DNA from: Torymus aiolomorphi
Lineage: Eukaryota; Arthropoda; Insecta; Hymenoptera; Torymidae
Direction of reading: 5' to 3'
DNA: 64,000 nt
Assembly (NCBI GenBank): GCA_036365515.1
Contig: CM070873.1
Coordinates: forward strand, 29,364,757 to 29,428,756
Position numbers and translations under genes: made by a program. The notes beneath the pieces are model-generated. The model did no database searches. It was not told where the DNA came from and worked only from the letters and a program-made list of their open reading frames with translations. Position 1 is the stretch's first letter. Every line of letters begins with the position of its first letter. This document shows, piece by piece, positions 34,586-44,142 of this stretch.

Positions 34586-37130
34586 ATATTTAGATTATAC
34601 ATAGATTATACAGAAAAAACTTCTATACTTGCCTTATTTTTCACTTTCGTAGAAATATTTAAATATCAATTTTATTATTTTTAGTACGGTCATGAAAAAT
34701 ATTATTACCATTTGTAGAGAGTGCTTATTGAATAGATGAGACTAGAAAAAATAAAAAGACTAGACAAATTGTGTTGTTACATTAATAATACTATTTGTTT
34801 TGCTGATTGTTTTAAAAAAATATTTAGGTTTTCATTAAAGTTCTTGGTTCAGAGTGTGACAGATGTTGATTAATTATACAGAGAAAACTCATACATTTGC
34901 CTTAGCCACTATTTGTTTTACTGATTGTTTAAAAAAATATATTTAGGCTCTCATTAAAGTTCTTGGTACAGAGTTTGACATATGTTGAGGGAGAGAAAGA
35001 GAGGGAGCGGGAGAGAGTTATAAAATAAATACATTGTAACTAGCCACACTACTGCAACACAATCCGCTAGCAAATTAAAATATTGGTTGCAGATAAAAAA
35101 GTAGCCATTACAGTAATTTATATATTATGGTTTCATATACGGTAATTCACAGAACAGATAGCTACTCTGAAACATTTGGCGCCCATCACGATAAGCCAAT
35201 CACTATATAATAATTACATTATATTTTCAACTCTTAGATTCGTTGAAATTTTAACTAGAAACCAGTTGAATTAATAACCAATCAGACACATCTTGCAAAA
35301 TTAAACACAAAAGTTTATGAACTAAGAATCATTGAGAGAAAAAAGCTTTCTCCATTCTTTTAAAATATAAAACATCTTGAAACATCTTGAATTTCTGATA
35401 ATAAAAGCTTCCGTAACATTCTTGTATACTTTTTGAAATAATTATCTGAATCTTGTGTAGAAAAATATTTACTGAGAACTCCTCTGAAACATTTTGACGT
35501 CTCCCACCATGAGAAAATTATAAAATTAGATTAACTGAGCACTTTTATTCACAACAATAACACATCATTTTTTCTTTTTTCTCTATTTTATTGTTCACTT
35601 AACATAATCTTTTAATTGATGTTTAAGTAAATAAATATGCACAGCGCCAATATCAACAAAGTTTCTTGAAGTATAGACAAAAAATGTTTTTTTTTAACCA
35701 AGGCTCTGACCAATATTTTAAATTCTGATTTTAAGTAGAGGTTAGAAATTTGTTATCAACACTTCATTTAACACATCATACCGATACTTTATTTTATTTA
35801 TAGGCACCCATTGCCATAAGCCAATCACTATATAATTACATTATATTCGACACTTAGATTCGTTTAAATTTTAACTAGAAACCACTTGAATTAATAAGCA
35901 ATCAGATACATCTTGCAAAATCTTATATATCACTATTTCCGGGTTTTAATAATGCTAGTTTACCTTTAGAAATCATAGGGCCAGTAAAGCATATCCACAA
36001 TTAAAACACCATAAAGTAGAACGAGGCTTGATCTGCTAGAGCGAATATTATCAGCAACAGTATTTCTATTTTTTCTACTACAGGAGGTTGCATGCTTTGA
36101 CAGACTTGAACATAATTAATCTTTTGGTGGCCTTAAAATACAAAATAATAATTTTGAACTCTTCTATGTTACATACTATTTAAAGATGATCTACTTGTCA
36201 ATTATCCTTGTTCTGATATCTCTGTAATAACAAAAAAAAAATATTTCACAAAGTAACAATACTTATATTAATAACATTATTTTTTTTATTTTATAATGAT
36301 AGTTTGCTACTTATCTGAAAATATATCTGAGATATACCAAGTCCATTTAATATCTATCGAATTTCAATGATGTAAAAAGTCTTGAATATAACTTGTATAT
36401 AAATGATGATTGTATATGGACCAATGCGTAATATTGAAAGTTTTATGTATACATAAAATAATAAGGTTAGGTTGGTTGACCAGATATATATATATACCAT
36501 ATACGGATTCTCTCTCTCTCTCCGTCGCTCTTCTCTTTCCCTCTCTCTCTCTCTCTCCGTCGCTCTTCTCTTTCCCTCTCTCTCTCTCTCTCCGTCGCTC
36601 TTCTCTTTCCCTCTCTCTCTCTCTCTCTCCGTCGCTCTTCTCTTTCTCTCTCTCTCTCACTCTACCCCTCCTCACTCTCTCTCTCTCTTTTGCCAGTCGG
36701 TCGGACAAAAATGCTATACTATGTACCGGTCGGACAAAAATGTATAGTTTGTGCGTACTGAAGAATATGGAGATTCGGAGATTCGGAAATAGTACATAAA
36801 AATATTCAGATCTCTAAATCTTTTGAATGAGACAATCTTTTTAAATGAAACCTTTCGATTTGAGTAGAGCAATGAAATGGCTTTCGATTAATAGGGATAT
36901 GTTATATAGTTAAAACTAACGCAATAGGTATATAATCGCATTGAATTTCTCGTACATCCATTTCAAAGTATATAATCACGCGCTCGTCCTAAGGCTCTTC
37001 TATACTTGCCTTCGGAACGCTCCCGCGTTCCTTGATATATAATCACGCGGTCGTCCTAAGGCTCTTCTATACTTGCCTTCGGAACGCTCCCGCGTTCCTT
37101 GATAAAGCATATGAAAAATATTTTTTGAAT
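34586..37130. repeat. Repeat tract: local duplications and CT minisatellite
   Basis: Contents: two more diverged units of the TTAAAGTTCTTGGTACAGAG repeat (34836, 34955). A ~125-bp direct repeat at 35185-35305 and 35810-35925 (both with ATAAGCCAATCACTATATAA). A CT-rich array at 36508-36660 with about four units containing CCGTCGCTCTTCTCTTTC. A 68-bp tandem duplication at 36968-37035 and 37036-37103 that differs by a single base (CGCGCTCG versus CGCGGTCG). No coding exon is visible; long open frames across the CT array are low-complexity artefacts. Confidence 0.65.
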
Positions 37131-37204
37131 TATATTTCGTGGTTGAATCTCAGCTGTCATACCTATTAAAATTTCTATAATATTGGTTGTACTCCAATAT
37201 GTAC

Positions 37205-38161
37205 GATCACACCATGAAAAATTTCCGTGTACATGCCACAGCGATTGTGATTATAACCACAACCTCTACGTACGCAATGATATGTTCGAATTTGATAGAT
37301 GCATAATCTGGTAGAAGAGGAATAATCGATACAACCTTCTGACGATCATCATCTAAGTGTAAACGTTGCCAGACGACTTCGTCTCTGTTTAAAAGTGTAT
37401 AGGCCTCAAAATTATATTCACTTCGCTCTTGTAGTATTTCTTAGTTACTAAGCTCGCTCTAGCTTCGGAGAAAGGATTTAGTTTTATCGAAAAATTAGCT
37501 TTTTTCAGGGCAATTGAAACTAAAGGTACCACATCGTAATCCATAGGTGATGTACTGTGAAGATTACCAAATTTGTTTACGTAGGTGAGTAGAAGGCTAA
37601 AATATTAAGTACGAAACCGTCTGCATAAAGAAACTTGTCGGGGAATATAACCACTTCGCTGTGTAGAATTTCGTTTGAATGTGACTTTTTAAAATAGTTA
37701 TTATAATAAATGACACTAGTGGAACAAACTTTCCTTGTGCTGACGCTTATTGCCGTGAAATCTAAAATTTGTGTTTCCAAGCCGTCGTTGCGATAGACTC
37801 AAATATATTTCGTAACATATTCTTACTTGTACCATTGTGAAAATAAATGAGTAAGCACTTTGGTCGCAGCTTGTACCAGCTCTCAAATTCTAAAGTTTTT
37901 ATAATACTATTTACTTTGGAATCGCCTTCGTCAACATTGTTCAAAATAATATAAGTTGTTGTATCTCGATTCAACATTTCCTCTGGAATCTTTGATATCA
38001 TCGATTCTATAAGTGAATTTTAGGACTCTGGAAATTTTCGACGCTAATGGTTCTAATACGTTGCATTTTTCTATATATAATGATAAACCGGGATTACTCA
38101 ATTCTACTTCGAAAACGCTGAGGTATATTAACGAAATTATGTATAAAAGTTTCATTTTCAT
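37205..38161 (-). pseudogene. Divergent ionotropic-receptor-like gene, frame-broken
   Basis: From 38161 a signal peptide-like start (MKMKLLYIISLIYLSVFEVEL) leads into segments that resemble the N-terminal ligand-binding part of insect divergent ionotropic receptors: RPKCLLIYFHNG, NIFESIATTAWKHKF, LDFTAISVS, EVVIFPDKFLYADGFVLNI, then PMDYDVVPLVSIALKKANFSIKL. Near 37230-37290 a hydrophobic helix (IIAYVEVVVIITIAVAC) is followed by a stop. These pieces are in different frames: shifts occur near 38015, at a TTTT run near 37768, and near 37440. The pore and second ligand-binding lobe are not seen, so the gene is truncated as well. Identification rests on pattern similarity, not on a diagnostic motif. 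Confidence 0.45.
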
Positions 38162-38239
38162 GATGAAAAGAAAAGTTAAACAGTTGACACAATATACGGA
38201 CTGTTTAATTTTGTTATACTTATATCGGCTGTTGTTTTA

Positions 38240-39310
38240 ACTCAAATTAATATTTATTTCTTTTCGAAAGTATTTATTTTTAATAAATAAACTTGAAAAT
38301 TAAGATTTCACCATTTCAAACGAGTGCAAGAATACACCTTATCATTGTAACATTCCCACTAAGAATAAATTATTTTACTTTTTAAATTTTACTTTTTAAA
38401 TATGTTTCATAAAACTATATCTTCTTTTTTTGTCTATTTGGTTAGTTACATTAAAATTATATTTTAGTTTAATAATTTATGATCTGCAATTGCGGTGGAA
38501 AGTATTTGTATAACCTTCATTGAATATCTGAAACAATATTAAGTATTGAATTGTAATAAAATCTCTGTTATGTATCAGGTAGATACGTTACTTTATCTTC
38601 AACTAATCTCTCAGAACTTGACTCAAAGTAAGTTTTGTTAAAAAGTATCATGTACTTTTTTCAAATATAATTACAAAAGAACATTTTATAACCGATTATT
38701 TTTAGTGAGCACTTCTACTATTGTATTACTGAATAAAATATCATGTGAAAATGAACATTATGCTAACTAATTATTACTAAAAATTATCATTTTTTTACGT
38801 ATATGTATAATTGTACTACGAATTTCCACATTCAGGAAATCGATGTATTGCAATTAATATTTTAACCTCAAGAACATAATATGCTCATACATAAATTACA
38901 AATCGCATAAATTACAATTGACTACGATACTTTTTTTCATACATCTGAGTTTTGTAGGCAAACAGAAGAATTTTCTTTTATTTGAAATGCTATAATTATT
39001 AGCTTCAATTTTTATAACCATTAAGGTCAACTGAATTTGTTCATTATCAGGGAGAAAATTTCTGATTGAAAATTACTACAATGTCGAGTAGCACGCTAAC
39101 AGAATTGTATTCTAAAACTATTTAATACATTTAGAGCAATTATTGATACAATTATATGCATTAGTAGTACAAAAAAGATAGAATTTAATATATTACTGCT
39201 AAAATATTTACTATAAAATGTACTAAAAATGCTACGAATAAAATTTCAGTTAAACATAAAAATAATTTTTAACATTTATTTCTTCAATTTTTATTAGTAA
39301 ACGTAAGGTA
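38240..39310. other. AT-rich spacer, no gene seen
   Basis: Very AT-rich sequence upstream of the receptor-like gene. I find no exon, tandem array or inverted repeat. Confidence 0.5.
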
Positions 39311-40778
39311 GACCCGGGCAAGACGGAACTCCCGGGTAAAACAAAACACCCGATTTTCTTGGATATTCCAATAGGTAGCGATAAAACAAGAGTGGGCATT
39401 AACAGATAACAAAGAGCGGCGTTTGGTTAAATTGGTAAGGTGCTTGCCTTCGGAAACAAACGTCGCTTAGGGGCGTGGGAATCCCCGTTGGTTAAAATTT
39501 TTCAGAAACACTTGAGCTGTCTCCTAGATGTTTCGGCGACGAAGATTCGAAATTATTCGCTCCCGGATGTGCTTGAGGTTCTCGATACCTACGGCCTGTG
39601 ATAGGCTGGTGAGCTAGATGCGCTAAGTGCACACTAAGAAAAAAGTTTTGGAAAAATTACCATACTTCTAGTAAAGCCACCACAGACTGTAAAAACTCAA
39701 AAAATTACCATACTTTACAGTAAATTTTATAATACAGTATAGTAAATTTTCCTATAGTTCTAGTAAAATTTCTTATAAAGTATGGTAATTTTTTGGGTTT
39801 TTACAGTCTGTGGTGGCTTTATAAGACAGTATGGTAATTTTTACGAAAATAATAATAATTTTTACAAAAATTTTCTCTCAGTGCACTAATCAACAGTCTA
39901 TCACTAAGGGTTAGTACGGAAACCTGCACCAATCTGAAAAAATATTTGAGAAAAATATACGAAATGATTATTGAGTTAAAAAATTATATAAAAAATGAAC
40001 ATCGGGAGCCAATAAAAATATACTATAAAAAAATATATAATAGATAACAACATTGTTGACTATATATACTGGTATGATTTGGGCACCCGTATAAGTAAAC
40101 GTGTTTATTTTGGCTATTCGATGCGTGACTTACTTCGAACTTTGTATGGGTATTATATTTTATTTATATTTAAAGAAGTCATCGTTATAATTGAGTTATT
40201 CGTTGTAATGCATAATTATTTTTAACAAATGTTAAAAAGTATTAGTGCTGAGCAAGTATTAAGCTGAGCGTGGCAGTTGGAGTCAAGAGTTACTTGTAAA
40301 GGCGACAAAAGAAATAAACAAAAAGAGGGATTTAAAGACTCTGATTACGTTATTTGTATGACTTCAGAATAAATGAAAAAGATGTTCCATCTTGCCTGTC
40401 TGATTTTTCGAGCCGACAAATAGTACATTACTATACGGGTGTGGAAGGTGATTATATGATCACTCGCTTCGCACGTGCGAAAAACGTCTCCTGCGGTAAA
40501 AATCACCTTACGCACCAGTGTCGTACCGTATTTTATACCACGAGAGCCGAATAATCATATTAAAGTTATGATTTTGAGGTTAGAGTGGTGTAAAACTACC
40601 TTCGTTTTTGCTGTTATGCAGAATTTTATTAATCTTATTTTTGCTTGGTATAGTTTTATATTCTTTTTTGTTATTATAAAACCTTGAAGAATATTATATA
40701 TATAAAATTTTAATTATATATTTTATTATTATTCATTATAACATTTTCCCTATAGGTGTACCGTCTTGCCCGGGTTTC
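39311..40778. mobile_element. Element with ACCCGGGCAAGACGG inverted ends
   Basis: AGACCCGGGCAAGACGGA on the left (near 39311) and its inverse TACCGTCTTGCCCGGGTTT on the right (near 40759-40777) bound 1.47 kb. It holds a tRNA-like stretch at ~39420-39500 and a nested foldback at 39627-39886, and no transposase. The end repeat is short, so a chance of two unrelated copies remains. Confidence 0.45.
39627..39886. mobile_element. Foldback MITE with GTGCACTGAGAGAAAA end
   Basis: Both arms carry ACTGTAAAAACTCAAAAAAT-like sequence and ACCATACTT units in opposite orientation around a centre near 39755. The right end reads TTTTCTCTCAGTGCAC. Same family as 18709-18963 by its ends. It is nested in the element 39311-40778. 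Confidence 0.65.
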
Positions 40779-41189
40779 TCCTATTTTATTATAAATTGTA
40801 ACGGGGTGAATCTGACGGAGTCTGTGTTGCTTCTCGGCCCGGGGCAAGTAATACACCCTGGGCAGCTAACGCACTCCCCTTACCTTATTATAACGCCGCG
40901 TGCACTTTACCTGCAGTGCATACGACTTTTCCCCGTCAGTTTCCTCGTTCTCTCGTTGCCGGCGGCTAGCTGCAAAGTCGGAGAAGGGGGAGGGTGGGAC
41001 GGAAGGAATCGGGTAAAAAGAAGAACTCGCGAATATAAGATAAAATCACTGATGTAGTTTATTGAAAACTTTAGATCATGTAAAATACGCACGCGCACGT
41101 CGAGACTTAGCGGTTCGCAACAAGAGCTGCCGCTGCAGCTCGCGCACAGGATATAATTACAACGAAACGCAACGCGCGGTGGCCACTTA

Positions 41190-42486
41190 CGAGGGTCATT
41201 TGATAAGTACCTAGCCTACAAATGAAAACACCAAAATTTTACAAAAAATAAAATTTATTTTTCAATGTAGTCTGCTTTTAGTTGAATACACTTGGTCCAG
41301 CGGTGTTCCAATTTTTTTAACCCCGTTGAAAAAAATGTTTTCTCTTGGTTTGCAAAATAGGCCTCCGTGGCGGCGATTATTTCATTATTGGAGTGGAATC
41401 TCTTCCCGGCGAGCGAATTTTTTAGGTTCGGAAACAAAAAAAAAATGTCGCACGGAGCCAAATCTGGAGAATACGGTGGATGAGGCAGCAGTTCGTAGCG
41501 TAATTCGACCAATTTAGCCGTGGCGAGTGCAGAAGTGTGAGCCGGTGCATTATCGTGGTGGAAAAGCACTTTCTTTTTAGACAAATGGGGCCGTTTTTCT
41601 TCTAACACGGCGTCAAATCGGCTCAATAGTTCGGCGTAGTGCGGTCCTGTGACCATTTTGCCCTTCTCCAGATAGTCAATAAAAATCACACCTTGAGAAT
41701 CCCAGAAAACAGTGGCCATCACCTTTCCGGCCGACGGGACCGTCTTCGCCTTCTTCGGAGCAGGTTCACCGGGTAAGGTCCACTGTTTTGACTGCTCCTT
41801 GGTCTCTGGAGTGTAGTAGTGAATCCATGTATCGTCGACGGTCACGTAACGACGCAAAAACTCTTTTGGATTGCGATTAAACAGCTCCAAACACTGCTCT
41901 GAACTGGTCACACGGATGCGCTTGTTGTCTGCAGTCAGCAAACGCGGCACCCACCTTGCTGACAGCTTCCTCATGACTAAAATCTCATGTAGGATATGCC
42001 ACACGCGTTCTTCTGAGATGCCTACTATCGCAGCTATCTCGTGCACCTTTAATCGGCGGTCTGACAAAACGATATCGTGTATTTTTGTCACGTTCTCCTC
42101 CGTAGTGGCTGTTTTCGGAGCACCTGGGCGTGGATCATCAAAAACCGACGTACGACCACGTTGAAACTCGTTATACCAAAATTTAACGGTCGCCATCGAA
42201 GGAGAAGCATCCCCATACACTGCATCCAAGCGTTCTTTAATTTCACTGCGCGATTTCCCTTCCAAAAACAAGAATCGAATCACCGACCGATATTGTTCTT
42301 TCTCCATTTTTTAAAAAATCAACGGACACATTTGCTTTCACACGCTCTCAAAAATAAACTACAACTCCGATCCGGCTGAAATTTCGTCTGTAACCGTTTA
42401 CAGGAAGATACTGCACTGTAGTGTATTTCTGGTGCGATAGTGGCACCATCTGGCGGTGAGGCTAGGTACTTGTCAAATGACCCTCG
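41190..42486 (-). mobile_element. Full-length mariner transposon
   Basis: 1297 bp bounded by TA on both sides (41188-41189 and 42487-42488), as expected for mariner target duplications. The ends share ACGAGGGTCATTTGA and AAGTACCTAGCCT with one mismatch, giving inverted repeats of about 29 bp. The element carries one uninterrupted transposase gene on the minus strand. Size, ends and an open frame make it the most intact mobile element in the window. Confidence 0.93.
41255..42307 (-). CDS. Mariner transposase, intact frame
   Basis: A 350-codon frame, the usual mariner length. Two N-terminal helix-turn-helix regions (MEKEQYRSVIRFLFLEGKS; LKVHEIAAIVGISEERVWHI) bind the inverted repeats. WVPRLLT is the conserved linker motif. 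The D,D34D catalytic triad is complete: VTVDDTWIHYY, FHHDNAPAHTS and, 34 residues later, YSPDLAPCD. The enzyme cuts and pastes the element at TA sites. One extra residue, coded in a T run, follows the third Asp (CDIFFLFPNLK, where relatives have CDYFLFPNLK). It might affect activity or reflect a homopolymer miscall of three bases, though it leaves the frame open. The ATG is followed by a start typical of this subgroup. Confidence 0.93.
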   Translation of the reverse strand: MEKEQYRSVIRFLFLEGKSRSEIKERLDAVYGDASPSMATVKFWYNEFQRGRTSVFDDPRPGAPKTATTEENVTKIHDIVLSDRRLKVHEIAAIVGISEERVWHILHEILVMRKLSARWVPRLLTADNKRIRVTSSEQCLELFNRNPKEFLRRYVTVDDTWIHYYTPETKEQSKQWTLPGEPAPKKAKTVPSAGKVMATVFWDSQGVIFIDYLEKGKMVTGPHYAELLSRFDAVLEEKRPHLSKKKVLFHHDNAPAHTSALATAKLVELRYELLPHPPYSPDLAPCDIFFLFPNLKNSLAGKRFHSNNEIIAATEAYFANQEKTFFSTGLKKLEHRWTKCIQLKADYIEK

Positions 42487-42799
42487 TACGCTTCTATCTC
42501 TCGCTCGCTCTTCCGCTCGCAGCTGAGGCGCTCACGCAGTGTCTCTTCCTTTTTCTCTTGCAGTCGCCGGCTGCAGGCTGAAGATCGGCGGCTCTTCTTC
42601 TCGAGGTTTCGGTCCCACACCGGACATGTGGTTTGATGGAAAGACGGGCGGAGCGCGGAGCGGCGGCGGACGCGTCCTTCCTCCTCCGAGGGCTGGCCTT
42701 GGTCACATAAACACGTACGACCGCGGTCAGCCGCACGCGCTCGCTTCTCTCATTGGTTGGAAGCAGGCTCAGCGGGAGCGCACGCCAACGACGACCAAT

Positions 42800-43170
42800 G
42801 AGGGTGACCGATTACGGAGTCTAGGTGGTGCGCTCCGTAGTTTTTTGCATCTAGGTATCGGAATTCATTCCATGCGTCGTTTAGATGTTCGGGGTACCGG
42901 ATGACGATGTCTAGGTGATGCGCTCCGTAGTTTTTTGCATCTAGGTGTTGGAACACATCGAATGCGTGGTCTAGGTTTTTGGGGTAGCCGATTAAGGAGT
43001 TTAGGTAGTGCGCACCGTAGGTTCTTGACTGTAGGTGTTGGATCTCATCGAATACGTGGTCCAGGTGTTCGGGGTAGCCAATTACGGAGTCTAGGTGGTG
43101 CGCACCGTAGGTTCTTGGCTGTAGGTGTTGGATCCCATCGAATGCGTCGTCTATTATTATCGGGGTGCTT
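42800..43170. repeat. Tandem repeat, ~92-bp unit, four copies
   Basis: Copies begin near 42810, 42903, 42990 and 43081 with a GATTACGGAGTCTAGGTGG-like word and continue with TGCGCNCCGTAG and TAGGTGTTGGA. Later copies are closer to one another than to the first. It lies between the mariner and the SLC35F gene. The spacer 43171-44080 beyond it is AT-rich and shows no gene. Confidence 0.7.
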
Positions 43171-44142
43171 ATCTCAGATCCTTGGCCAACCTACCCTGCT
43201 TGTGGGGCAGGTTGGCCAAAAATCGTGCGTTTAAAAAATGGAATCTACAAGTTTGAAAAAAAATCATAAATATTCTCTAGATGGAGTACTTTGTAATATT
43301 GAATAAGTTTTGTTCATTAAATTTATAGTTTTTTCTAAAAAGGAAAGAAAAATAAAATGTAAAAAGTCGGCCAATTAGCGCCGTTCCGTACATAGTTCTA
43401 ATAATTATAACATAATTATAATTAATTAATAATTAAAAATAATTAATAATAAATTCCTAATTAATTTAATTTCTTTTATTAACATAATTTCTTCTAAATT
43501 TTTCAATGTTAAGTAACCAAGATATACTTTTTTTTTAAATATACATGTTTAATACTACAACAAAAATACAAAGATAGTTAATCTAAAATATCAAAATCGA
43601 AAAAATAGCATGAAATACGTAATTTCATGCTCTCCCTGATACACTATAACTAAATTCATTTTATTATCGCATTTATTGAAAAAAAAAACAACAAACTGTA
43701 GTTAAAGCGAAAAGTAAAAAAAAAATCCAAAAAAACGCATAATAAAATTCAAAAAAATGTATTTTGGATCCAATACGTGAAAAATAACTAAAAAAAAGAG
43801 CTTTCTCTTATTAAAATCAGTTCAGTAGAATCGGAGATCTCGAGGTACACATAATTACACGCGTAAAAAATGTATACTTCCACACCAAGTGACACAAAAC
43901 ACATTTAAAACAAATTTTCATCCAAACATAAACCTTCCCTATCACATACAGCCTTCGAATCTGAAATACGCGCATATCGGCGACTGCGCAGCCTCCGGCG
44001 CCCCTGACCGTCTCCTGACGGTCCACAGCTCGCGCGTGCGCTTTTGCTCTCGCATCCCTCGCCCGACCGCGCACATATCAGTACAGCATCGTCGTCGCCA
44101 TCGTCGTCGTGTGTCGTCATCCACCTCGTCGTCCTCCGCAGC

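Noticed and set aside
36364..36799. Ser/Leu-rich or Arg/Glu-rich frames of over 100 codons
   Set aside because: Low-complexity translation of a CT/GA minisatellite.
39420..39500. Functional tRNA gene
   Set aside because: The B-box-like word is weak and no complete cloverleaf with a clear acceptor stem could be drawn.
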